Shown here: piece by piece, positions 41,682 to 49,181 of the stretch
How positions within the stretch are numbered: the stretch's first letter is position 1
How the letters are laid out: each line of letters opens with the position of its first letter
Source of the DNA: Streptomyces paradoxus
GTDB lineage: Bacteria; Actinomycetota; Actinomycetes; Streptomycetales; Streptomycetaceae
DNA length: 64,000 nt
Direction: 5' to 3'
Assembly: GCF_014202475.1 (NCBI RefSeq)
Contig: NZ_JACHGV010000005.1
Span: 124,001 to 188,000, forward strand
Translations under genes and position numbers: made by a program
The notes under the pieces: generated by a model
What the model saw: the letters and a program-made list of their open reading frames with translations, nothing else
The model's database searches: none
Told to the model about the DNA's origin: nothing

Positions 41682-42617
41682 TCAGGAACGATGCCGGTGG
41701 GCCAGCGCCTCGTACGACGCCGACAGCGCCGGCGCCGCCGTCTCGTACGTCCGCTGCGCCACCCCCACGAACAGGCAGTCCACCACGAGGAGCTGGCCGG
41801 TCCGGGACGACATCGCCGCCGGACGCAGCTCGCTCTCGCGTGCGGTGGACGTGGTGAGGACATGATCGGCGTACTGCGTGACCGGGCCGTCCGGGCGGCC
41901 GGTGATCGCCACCGTCGTCGCACCGCACTCGAAGGCGACCCGCAGCGGCTCGATGACGTCCCCCGTCGACCCGGAGTGCGTGACGGCGACCGCGACATCG
42001 CCCGCGCGCAGTTGGACGGCGTTGGTGACGGCGAGGTGCGGGTCGCTGTGGGCGTGGGCCAGGAGCCCTATGCGCAGCAGCTTCTGCGTGAGGTCCTGGG
42101 CGACCAGGCCGGAGGCCCCGACGCCGTACACGTCGGTGCGGCGGGCCGTGGTCAGCGCGGTGACGGCCGCGCCCAGTTGGACGGTGTCGAGACCGGCGGC
42201 GGTGTCGGCGAGGGTCTGCTGCTCGTCGTAGGCGAGCTTGGCGACCACGTCGGCGATCGGGTCGTCGACGGCGATGTCCGTCGTGATGGCCGGGGCGCGG
42301 CCCGACTGCTGCTGCGCGGCGAGGCCGGCGAGCGCCAGCCGCAGGTCCCGGTAACCCGGATAGCCCAGCAGGCGGGCGGTGCGTACGACGGTGGCCTCGC
42401 TGGTGCCGGTGAGTTCGGCGAGGCCGGTGACCGTGAGGGCCGCGCAGCCGGCCGGGTCGCCCGCGACGGCCTCGGCGACGCGCTGCATGGAGCGCGTCAT
42501 CGACGGGCCCAGCGTGCGGACCTTGGCCGCGAGGGCGGCGGGGGCGGGCGGGGCGCCGCTCACCCCGGAGGAGCCGCTCCGATCGCGGGCGAAAATTTCC
42601 TTCACGTCTCGGGTCAC
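41682..42617 (-). CDS. RpiR/MurR-family transcriptional regulator
   Basis: The 311-residue protein has an N-terminal HTH (TVTGLAELTGTSEATVVRTA RLLG) and a C-terminal SIS sugar-phosphate domain (DVYGVGASGLVAQDLTQKLL, VAVTHSGSTGDVIEPL). It likely senses MurNAc-6-P or a related phosphate and controls murQ downstream. GTG 42617 is chosen; GTG 42605 is possible. No ribosome site precedes it, so the message may be leaderless. A palindromic GAAAGATATTTTC lies just before the start codon. Confidence 0.9.
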   Translation of the reverse strand: MTRDVKEIFARDRSGSSGVSGAPPAPAALAAKVRTLGPSMTRSMQRVAEAVAGDPAGCAALTVTGLAELTGTSEATVVRTARLLGYPGYRDLRLALAGLAAQQQSGRAPAITTDIAVDDPIADVVAKLAYDEQQTLADTAAGLDTVQLGAAVTALTTARRTDVYGVGASGLVAQDLTQKLLRIGLLAHAHSDPHLAVTNAVQLRAGDVAVAVTHSGSTGDVIEPLRVAFECGATTVAITGRPDGPVTQYADHVLTTSTARESELRPAAMSSRTGQLLVVDCLFVGVAQRTYETAAPALSASYEALAHRHRS

Positions 42618-42619
42618 GA

Positions 42620-42636
42620 TTGAAAGATATTTTCGG
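42620..42636. promoter_or_regulatory. Candidate operator of the RpiR-type regulator
   Basis: TTGAAAGATATTTTCGG holds GAAA and TTTC half sites around an AT-rich centre in otherwise GC-rich DNA. It lies between the regulator start and the divergent gene at 42673. Confidence 0.5.
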
Positions 42637-42672
42637 GGCGGCGACGGGGTCAAGAGTGCGCACAATGGGTGC

Positions 42673-43056
42673 ATGGATCCCATCAGCCCCCTGGAGCAGG
42701 CGCTGCACGCCGCGCGCGCCCTCGTGCTGGCCGACCTCGTCGCGGGACGCGTCGCCGAGGCGGATGTCGTGTCCCTGGTCGAGGAGTCCGTCAAGCAGCG
42801 GCGATGGTGGGTCGAGCAGTGGCCCGAGGGAGCCCGGTACGTGGCCGGTCTGGTCGCGCAGGACGTCCAGGACGCCCTGCTGGAGCGGTACGGCCGCTGG
42901 CCGCTGTGCCCGGTGTGCGGCGCCGGTGAGCCGCACGCCCTCGACGTGGAACCGGAGTTGGGGCCCGACCCGCACTGGGTGTGCAGCGAGGCGGGCGTGA
43001 AGGTCGCGGCGGTGGGATCGCTGGGCGAGGCCACCGGCGGGCCGGCGTCCTCGTGA
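42673..43056 (+). CDS. Hypothetical protein with CxxC zinc-binding motif
   Basis: The 127-residue protein has a helical N-terminal half (LEQALHAARALVLADLVAGR, SVKQRRWWVEQWPEGARYVA) and a C-terminal CPVCGAG...WVCSEAG ribbon with three Cys. No named family is recognised. ATG 42673 begins the ordered sequence. It is followed 7 bp later by the DUF4031 gene on the same strand, so the two are one unit. Confidence 0.72.
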   Translation: MDPISPLEQALHAARALVLADLVAGRVAEADVVSLVEESVKQRRWWVEQWPEGARYVAGLVAQDVQDALLERYGRWPLCPVCGAGEPHALDVEPELGPDPHWVCSEAGVKVAAVGSLGEATGGPASS

Positions 43057-43063
43057 GGCCTTC

Positions 43064-43351
43064 GTGACGATCTACATCGACCCGCCGACCTGGCCCGGCC
43101 ACGGCCGCATGTGGTCCCACCTCGTCAGCGACGTCTCCTACGACGAGCTCCACACCTTCGCCGCGCGCCTCGGCGTCCCCCGCCGGGCCTTCGAGCGCGA
43201 CCACTACGACATCCCCGGCGAGCGGTACGCCGACGCGGTGCGGGCCGGGGCGGTGGAGGTCGGCAGCCGCGAGGTGGTGCGGCTGCTGCACGCGGCTGGG
43301 CTGCGGCGGCCCAAGGGGCGCTATCCCTCCCGGGACTCGCGCAGCTCGTAG
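43064..43351 (+). CDS. DUF4031 protein
   Basis: The 95-residue protein has the DUF4031 signature: an opening TIYIDPPTWPGHGRMWSHLV SD, ELHTFAARLGVPRRAFERDH and DIPGERY. The family is small and uncharacterised; conserved Asp, His and Trp residues suggest an enzyme or metal site. GTG 43064 has a GAGG eight bases upstream. It follows the hypothetical zinc-motif gene by 7 bp, and its 3' end overlaps the convergent gene by 31 bp. Confidence 0.85.
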   Translation: MTIYIDPPTWPGHGRMWSHLVSDVSYDELHTFAARLGVPRRAFERDHYDIPGERYADAVRAGAVEVGSREVVRLLHAAGLRRPKGRYPSRDSRSS

Positions 43352-44403
43352 GCCAGGTGCTCGGGGTCCTCGGCGGGCACCTGGGTGAATCCGGCCCGTG
43401 CGAGCACCTTCTGCGACGGCAGGTTGCCCCGCTCGACCACCGCGACCACGGTCCGCGCCTCGTCCCGGTCCAGCGCCCACGCCGACAGCGTGCGCAGCGC
43501 CTCGGTGGCGTAGCCGTGGCCGCGGGCGCCCTCGACCAGGTCGTAGCCGATCTCGACCCGCCCTGCCTCGTCCGGGACGCCGTGGAAGCCCATGGCGCCG
43601 AGCGCGCGGCCGTCCTCGCGCCGGACGAGCACGTACATGCCCCACTCCGGGCGGTGGACCCCGTCCTCGTACTGCTTGTGGACCAGCCCGGCGCCGACCC
43701 GGGTGCCCTCGACCGGGCCGCCCTCGATCCACTCGAAGCCGCCGTCGCCGACCGTGGACAGGTCGGTGGCCGCCGCGGGGGTGACGCCCTCCAGGGTGAG
43801 CCGCTCGGTGCCGATCACCAGGTTGTTGTTCCAGCGCCACTCGGTCACCGGGGCGCGGCCGGGCAGGTCCCCGCGGCCGGTGGCCCACAGCAGCGTCGGC
43901 CATGGGGTGGGGCCGGGCTGGACGTGCGGGAAGAGCCGGGTGAGCACGAAGTCGCACAGCTCGGGCGCCGGTTCGTACGACAGGCCCAGCCCCTCGGAGA
44001 TGTCGTGCGTGTGCAGCAGCACCTCGATCACACCCATCGCGGCGAACCCCTCACGGTTCGCGCTGCGGAACGGGTACGGGTGGAAGGCCCGCACGTCCCG
44101 CGGGGTGGTGCGGACCGCGGCGGCGAGCAGGGCACCCATCGCGCCGATCACCCGCACCACGCCCGCGTTGTCGGTCCCCTCCTCCAGAGCGATGTCGAAC
44201 GGCGAGTACCCGTCCTGCTCCCGCCCCGCGAGCTGCCCCGCGTACGCGATGAGATCGTCGGCGATGTGCACGGCCGTCTCCCGGCAGCTCCACTCCAGCC
44301 GCCCGGCCCGCACCCCTTCCCAGTCCCGCTCGGTGACCGCCCCCAGCAGGCTCACGCACTCGGCGACGGCCTGCTCCACCTGTTCCGCTCCCGTTGTCCA
44401 CAT
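43321..44403 (-). CDS. Two-domain protein: mycothiol-dependent maleylpyruvate isomerase-like plus GNAT acetyltransferase
   Basis: The 360-residue protein joins two families. Residues 1 to about 190 resemble the DinB/MDMPI fold (AVAECVSLLGAVTERDWEGV, SCRETAVHIADDLIAYAGQL, IEVLLHTHDISEGLGLSYEP) with metal-ligand-type His residues. Residues about 215-355 are a GNAT domain (GYDLVEGARGHGYATEALRTL and the NLPSQKVLARAGF end). It may acetylate a substrate linked to thiol chemistry, but this is inference. ATG 44403 begins homology. It overlaps the convergent DUF4031 gene by 31 bp. Confidence 0.8.
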   Translation of the reverse strand: MWTTGAEQVEQAVAECVSLLGAVTERDWEGVRAGRLEWSCRETAVHIADDLIAYAGQLAGREQDGYSPFDIALEEGTDNAGVVRVIGAMGALLAAAVRTTPRDVRAFHPYPFRSANREGFAAMGVIEVLLHTHDISEGLGLSYEPAPELCDFVLTRLFPHVQPGPTPWPTLLWATGRGDLPGRAPVTEWRWNNNLVIGTERLTLEGVTPAAATDLSTVGDGGFEWIEGGPVEGTRVGAGLVHKQYEDGVHRPEWGMYVLVRREDGRALGAMGFHGVPDEAGRVEIGYDLVEGARGHGYATEALRTLSAWALDRDEARTVVAVVERGNLPSQKVLARAGFTQVPAEDPEHLAYELRESREG

Positions 44404-44413
44404 GGCGGGCAGG

Positions 44414-45076
44414 CTACGAGGAGTTCCGGGGTGGGAGCGACAGCATTTCCAGCTCGGCGGTGAGGTTGTAGCGGGCCGTGGCCTCCCACTTGGCGGTGCC
44501 GTGCGGTGTCCTGAACAGGCGGGGGAGGTCGAGGAGTTGGCGCAGGATCGCGGCGCGGCCCTCGCGGAAGGCGTCGCTGGGGACGAAGTGGTACTCCTCG
44601 CGGACGGCCGCGGTGTAGGCGGCGTACGCCGACGGGGGCGAGGCGAGGATCGCGAGGTCCGCGTCGCACAGGACCTGGCCGTCGGGGTCGTCGTCGTCGG
44701 GGTCGTGGGTGACGGTGAGGCGGACCAGGCGGGCCACCTCGGCGGTCTTGGCGTCGGGCACGCCGGCTTCGGCGAGGGCGCGTTCGGCGAGGCGGGCCGA
44801 GCGCTCCTCGTTCTCGGAGCGGTCGGGCAGGTAGACCGCGTCGTGGAACCAGGCGGCCAGCCGGACCACGTCCGGGTCGTGCGCGTACCGCTCCAGTTCG
44901 TCGACGCGGTCGAGGACCGCCGTCAGGTGCCCGACCGTGTGGTAGCGGCGCTGGGGCTCCTGCCAGCGGGTGAGCAGGGCATCGGCGTACGGCGCCGGGT
45001 CAGGGCCGCCGGCCGGGCCCCGGGCCGCTTCCAGGGTGCGGGCGAAGCGGGTGCGCAGGGAGTCGAGATCGGCCAT
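44414..45076 (-). CDS. HD-domain metal-dependent phosphohydrolase family protein
   Basis: The 220-residue protein has an HD-type metal site: YHTVGHLTAVLDRVDELERY, then AAWFHDAVYLPDRSENEERS (HD) and LVRLTVTHDPDDDD, with a distal Asp in VLCDADLAILA. It is of the predicted metal-dependent HD superfamily class found alone in many bacteria. Substrate is unknown. ATG 45076 follows GGGAGA. It stops 10 bp before the two-domain gene on the same strand and both may be co-transcribed. Confidence 0.83.
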   Translation of the reverse strand: MADLDSLRTRFARTLEAARGPAGGPDPAPYADALLTRWQEPQRRYHTVGHLTAVLDRVDELERYAHDPDVVRLAAWFHDAVYLPDRSENEERSARLAERALAEAGVPDAKTAEVARLVRLTVTHDPDDDDPDGQVLCDADLAILASPPSAYAAYTAAVREEYHFVPSDAFREGRAAILRQLLDLPRLFRTPHGTAKWEATARYNLTAELEMLSLPPRNSS

Positions 45077-45123
45077 GGGGGCATTCTCCCGCCGAGCGGG
45101 GTCGGGCACCTAGCGTGGGGGTC

Positions 45124-45804
45124 ATGACGACACCTGCTGATGTTCCAGACGTACGGGACCCCGAGCAGCCCGGGCGGCTGCTGACGATCGAGCGTGACGC
45201 GCTGATCCCGCTGCTGCGGGACCGGGCCGGGGAGGACTTCGCGCTGCCTGTCGCCGCGTGTCCGGGCTGGACGGTGCGGGACGTGCTGGCGCACTGCTCG
45301 GCCGCGCTGACCCGGGTGGCGGAGGGCCGGTTCGAGGAGGGCGTGTTCTCGCCCGAGGCCAACGACCGGGACATCGCGGACCGGGCCGGCTGGAGCGACG
45401 CGCGGGTCGTCGACGAGCTGGAGCGGGGGATGGGCGCGGCCGGGCCCGCGATCGCCCGGGCCGGCGGCAGGCTGGACGGCCTCGCCCTCGGGGAGTGGGT
45501 GCACGCCGGGGACGTCCGCGAGGCCCTCGGCGAGCCGGGGGCGTACGGCGGGGCCGGGCTGCCGGACGCGCTCGCGCTGCTCGCCCGGATCACCCGCGAG
45601 CGGGGACACGTGCCGCTGCACGCCGACCTCGACGACCTGGACGAGCCGCTGCGGCTCGGGGAGAGCGGCGGGGAGCGGCCCCCCGGCCGTTTCATCGGGG
45701 ACGGGTCCACGCTCGTACGGCTGTACACGGGACGGCCGGTCGACGGGGTGCCGGCGTTCGAGCTGGCCGGGGTGGAAGTGAAGGAGCTGAACATCTACGG
45801 CTGA
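45124..45804 (+). CDS. Maleylpyruvate isomerase-family (mycothiol-type, DinB-like) protein
   Basis: The 226-residue protein has the TIGR03083-type start (LLTIERDALIPLLRDRAGED, VAACPGWTVRDVLAHCSAAL) and GEWVHAGDVREALGEPG with the metal-ligand His. Members use mycothiol in small-molecule isomerisation or transfer. ATG 45124 is preceded by a weak G-rich site. It is divergent from the HD gene across only 47 bp. Confidence 0.8.
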   Translation: MTTPADVPDVRDPEQPGRLLTIERDALIPLLRDRAGEDFALPVAACPGWTVRDVLAHCSAALTRVAEGRFEEGVFSPEANDRDIADRAGWSDARVVDELERGMGAAGPAIARAGGRLDGLALGEWVHAGDVREALGEPGAYGGAGLPDALALLARITRERGHVPLHADLDDLDEPLRLGESGGERPPGRFIGDGSTLVRLYTGRPVDGVPAFELAGVEVKELNIYG

Positions 45805-45857
45805 GGCGCCGTCCCGGGGGCTTCGGATCGCGCGGGAGTGGGCAGCGTAGTCTTTGA

Positions 45858-45872
45858 TTGGACTAGACCTGT
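45858..45872. promoter_or_regulatory. Candidate DasR-responsive element upstream of cutC
   Basis: TTGGACTAGACCTGT matches the dre core TGGTCTAGACCA at 10 of 12 positions and lies 37 bp before the cutC ATG. Confidence 0.5.
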
Positions 45873-45908
45873 CGCCGAACGCCGACGCCCATCCGACGAA
45901 GGGGCCCC

Positions 45909-46601
45909 ATGAGCAAGCGTGCAGTCCTGGAGGTGATCGCCCTCGGCGTCGAGGACGCGGTCGCCGCCCAGGCGGGAGGCGCGGACCGCCTTGAACTGGT
46001 CACCGACATGGCGGCCGACGGGCTCACGCCGTCGGCCGCCACCGTCGCCGGGATCCGCCGGGCGGTCGACATCTCCCTGCGGGTGATGATCCGTCTGGCG
46101 GACGGGTTCGCTGCGGGGGATGTCGACCGGCTCGCCGATACGGCTGCGGAGCTGCGGGAGGCCGGGGCGTCGGAGTTCGTGCTGGGCTTCCTCGATGGAG
46201 GGGGTGCGGTCGACCTGGCGGCCGTGAAGCGGGTGGTGGCGGTGCTGGACGGATGCCCCTGGACGTTCCACCGGGCCATCGACCGGGCCGCCGACCGGGC
46301 CGCCCTGCGCAAGCAGTTGGACGGGATGCCGGGGCTGGACACGTATCTGACGGCCGGGTCGGCGGACGGGGTCGACGGCGGGCTGGCCGTGCTGATCGCG
46401 GAGGCCGGGCGGGCCGGGGAGCCGGGCTACGGGCAGCAGTTGCTGGTGGGCGGCGGGCTGCGGCTCGATCATGTGCCGATGCTGCTGAAGGCCGGGGTCG
46501 ACGGCTTCCACATCGGCGGGGCGGCCCGGCCGGAGGGCTGGGAGGCGCCGGTGTCGGCGGAAGCCGTCGCACGGTGGCGGGCCGCCCTGGACGCCGTCTG
46601 A
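45909..46601 (+). CDS. cutC: CutC-family protein
   Basis: The 230-residue TIM-barrel protein has the CutC signature: LEVIALGVEDAVAAQAGGAD RLELVTDMAADGLTPS, VMIRLADGF, FVLGFLDGGGAVDL, TFHRAIDR and GGGLRLDHVPMLLKAGVDGF. The family was named for copper handling, but its enzyme role is unsettled. ATG 45909 follows AAGGGG. A DasR-like site in its promoter suggests a link to aminosugar control. Confidence 0.9.
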   Translation: MSKRAVLEVIALGVEDAVAAQAGGADRLELVTDMAADGLTPSAATVAGIRRAVDISLRVMIRLADGFAAGDVDRLADTAAELREAGASEFVLGFLDGGGAVDLAAVKRVVAVLDGCPWTFHRAIDRAADRAALRKQLDGMPGLDTYLTAGSADGVDGGLAVLIAEAGRAGEPGYGQQLLVGGGLRLDHVPMLLKAGVDGFHIGGAARPEGWEAPVSAEAVARWRAALDAV

Positions 46602-46737
46602 ACGCCCTGGGCCTCCCCCCTGGGTGACGGTGACCCGCGTGCGGTGATGTCCGCAACACCGAGTCGTACACCCCGCCTCCGCTGGGGTCGCCTCTGCACG
46701 GGGAAGCAGGGGATGTGCCCGTGCGTTGTGCCGTTGC

Positions 46738-48276
46738 ATGAGCCTGCGCTTCTCACTGATGGGTCCGGTACGAGCCTGGCGCGACGAGGAGGAGATCGAA
46801 CTGGGGCCGCGCCAGCAGCGGGCGGTGCTGGCGGCGTTGCTGCTGAACAACGGCATCCGGCTGAGCAACGACCAGTTGATCGGCATGGTCTGGGACGACC
46901 CGACGCCGAGCGCGGTGATGGCGTTGCGGACGTACGTGTACAAGATCCGCAAGCTCCTTCCGGAGCTGAACCTGAAGTCCAGGGACGGGGGGTACACCGT
47001 CCGCGCGGAGATCGTCCAAGACTGCCGCGGCGAGCCCTTGGAAGGCCTCCGGAGTGCCTACTTCGACGCGCAGCGGGTGCGGCTCGGCGACTACCGGCTC
47101 AAGGCGCGGGAGGACTGCCTCGAACGCGAACTCGACGTGCTGGAGCTGCAGAAGCACGTCGCCGCCTTCCCGCTCAGGGAACGACCGCGCGCCCTGCTGA
47201 TGCGCGCGCTCTACCTGGAGGGCAGGCAGGGCGAAGCACTTGACCATTTCCACCGGGCGCGCGCACTCCTCGGCGAGGAACTCGGCCTCGAACCAGGGCC
47301 GGAGCTGCGCAAGGTCCACGCACAGATCCTCAAGGGCGACCTCACCCTGCCGCGCAGACCGGAGCAACTGCTGCCGGATCTACTCGACTTCACCGGCCGT
47401 GCCGAGGAGATCGCGCAGGCTCTCCGGGCGTTGCCGGGCACCGTGGGCATCACCGGGATGCGGGGCAGCGGCAAGACCGCGCTGGCCACCCGGATCGGCC
47501 ATCTCGTCAGAGGCCGCTTCCCCGACGGGCAGATCTTCGTCAGGGGCGGGGACGTCGCCGACGAGCTGTTGCGCGCGGTCGGCGTGGAGAACCCCGTGGG
47601 CGACAAAGCCGCACTGTGGCGGGAGAAGGCACGCCACAAGCGTTTCCTGGTCGTGGTCGACGACGTGCAGGACGCGGCGGCCGTACGCGATCTCGCCACG
47701 CCCGGCTCGGCGATGATTCTCACGAGTGTCCGCCGGTTGCACGAGCTGCCGGGGGTGACCTGGCTGAAGATCGCCGGGCTGGCCGAGCGGGAGGCACGGG
47801 ATTTCTTCCGCAAGGTCCTCGGCCCGGTGCGCGCGGACGCGGAACCCGGGCAGGCCGAGGCGCTGCTGGAACGCCTCTCGCGACTGCCGGGCCCGATCAG
47901 GGTGATGGGCGGCAAGCTCAGCTCGCGTCCTCACTGGACGATCGGGATGGTTCTGCTGCAAATGGAGCGGGAGAGCAGGCTCGACGGCGTGATCCCCTCC
48001 GACTGCGCTGCGATGTTCGCCCCGTTGATCGAGGCCGAGGAGCAGCTGAGCGATCCGGAACGGCACATGCTCATGTGCTTCGCGCGCCAGGACGCCGAGG
48101 TGATCGACAGCCACCATGCGGCGGAGATGTCCGGGGCCGACCCCGGCGAGATCGAGATGGTGCTGGAGTCGCTCACGGGCGTGCACCTGATCGAGCCGCT
48201 CGTACTCGGCCGCTACCGGCTGCCGCACTTCGTGCGCCTCTACTTCGCCCGGCGCACAGCGGCCCTGACCACCTGA
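46738..48276 (+). CDS. SARP-type regulator with NB-ARC ATPase domain (AfsR-like, no TPR)
   Basis: The 512-residue protein has an OmpR-type winged helix (SLRFSLMGPVRAWRDEEEIE LGPRQQRAVLAALLLN, SAVMALRTYVYKIRKLLP), a bacterial transcriptional-activator domain (RALLMRALYLEGRQGEALDH FHRARALLGEELGLEPGPEL) and an NB-ARC-like domain with Walker A GMRGSGKTALATRIG and a VVVDDVQD Walker B. The usual C-terminal TPR repeats are absent. SARPs activate antibiotic clusters, but no such cluster adjoins. ATG 46738 has no ribosome site. An SDR gene follows and is the only visible target. Confidence 0.87.
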   Translation: MSLRFSLMGPVRAWRDEEEIELGPRQQRAVLAALLLNNGIRLSNDQLIGMVWDDPTPSAVMALRTYVYKIRKLLPELNLKSRDGGYTVRAEIVQDCRGEPLEGLRSAYFDAQRVRLGDYRLKAREDCLERELDVLELQKHVAAFPLRERPRALLMRALYLEGRQGEALDHFHRARALLGEELGLEPGPELRKVHAQILKGDLTLPRRPEQLLPDLLDFTGRAEEIAQALRALPGTVGITGMRGSGKTALATRIGHLVRGRFPDGQIFVRGGDVADELLRAVGVENPVGDKAALWREKARHKRFLVVVDDVQDAAAVRDLATPGSAMILTSVRRLHELPGVTWLKIAGLAEREARDFFRKVLGPVRADAEPGQAEALLERLSRLPGPIRVMGGKLSSRPHWTIGMVLLQMERESRLDGVIPSDCAAMFAPLIEAEEQLSDPERHMLMCFARQDAEVIDSHHAAEMSGADPGEIEMVLESLTGVHLIEPLVLGRYRLPHFVRLYFARRTAALTT

Positions 48277-48360
48277 TTCATTTCGATGCCTGCGCGACCT
48301 GACCAGGCCGTATATGCCGAAATTATGCTCCGACGATCTGGCACCGCCACGTTTGCAGAC

Positions 48361-49101
48361 ATGTCAACCAACGAACTGCAGGACAAGAAGGCACTCGTCA
48401 CCGGCGCCACGTCGGGTATCGGCCGCGCGGTCGCGGTCAAGCTCGCGGAGGCGGGTGCCACCGTCTACGTGACGGGGCGCAGGGCCGAGCTCGGCAAGGA
48501 GACCGTCGAGCTGATCGAGCAGGCGGGCGGGACGGGCCACTTCGTCGTCGCGGACGTCGCGAACATCGACGACGTCCGCAAGCTCGCCGAGGAGGTCGGC
48601 GAGGTGGACATCCTGGTGAACAACGCGGGCATCTTCCCGTTCTCGTCGACCCCTGAGCAGTCACTCGACAGCTACGAGCAGGTGTTCGACATCAACGTTC
48701 GTGCGTCCTACTTCCTGACGGCCGCCCTCGCGCCGGCCATGGTGGCCAGGAAGAAGGGTGCGATCGTCAACGTGTCGTCGGTCGCCGCGCAGATCGGCAC
48801 CCCGGTCGGCTCCGTCTACAACGCCTCCAAGGCCGCGATGGACGCGCTGACCCGGTCGTGGGCCGTCGAGTTCGGCGCGGCGGGCGTTCGCGTCAACTCC
48901 GTGGCGCCCGGCCCGATCCGGACCGACATGGCCGTCGAGACGGTGGGCGAGATGTTCGAGGCGTTCAGCCGGAGCACACCGCTCACCCGCGCCGGCGAGC
49001 CCGAGGAGATCGCCGAGGCCGTGGTGTTCCTGGCCTCCGACAAGGCCAGCTACATCACCGGCGCGGTGCTCACCGCCGACGGCGGCTTGGTCGCGACCTG
49101 A
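48361..49101 (+). CDS. Short-chain dehydrogenase/reductase
   Basis: The 246-residue protein is a classical SDR: ALVTGATSGIGRAVAVKLAE (TGxxxGIG), VDILVNNAGIFPF, the catalytic Ser in IVNVSSVAAQ, YNASKAAMDALTRSW (YxxxK) and PGPIRTDMA. The cofactor-binding loop TGRR suggests NADP(H). Substrate is unknown. ATG 48361 is used because homology begins soon after; there is no clear ribosome site. It lies 84 bp after the SARP gene, likely under its control. A bidirectional terminator follows. Confidence 0.9.
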   Translation: MSTNELQDKKALVTGATSGIGRAVAVKLAEAGATVYVTGRRAELGKETVELIEQAGGTGHFVVADVANIDDVRKLAEEVGEVDILVNNAGIFPFSSTPEQSLDSYEQVFDINVRASYFLTAALAPAMVARKKGAIVNVSSVAAQIGTPVGSVYNASKAAMDALTRSWAVEFGAAGVRVNSVAPGPIRTDMAVETVGEMFEAFSRSTPLTRAGEPEEIAEAVVFLASDKASYITGAVLTADGGLVAT

Positions 49102-49137
49102 GCGCAGGAGCGACTGCCGGGCGCTGACGGGCGACCC

Positions 49138-49164
49138 ACGGGCATCACCGCCGGTGATGCCCGT
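49138..49164. terminator. Bidirectional terminator between SDR and HelD-like genes
   Basis: Perfect 12-bp arms (49138-49149 and 49153-49164) with a 3-nt loop, between convergent genes. Confidence 0.8.
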
Positions 49165-49181
49165 TGCGCAGGTCCGGCGCG

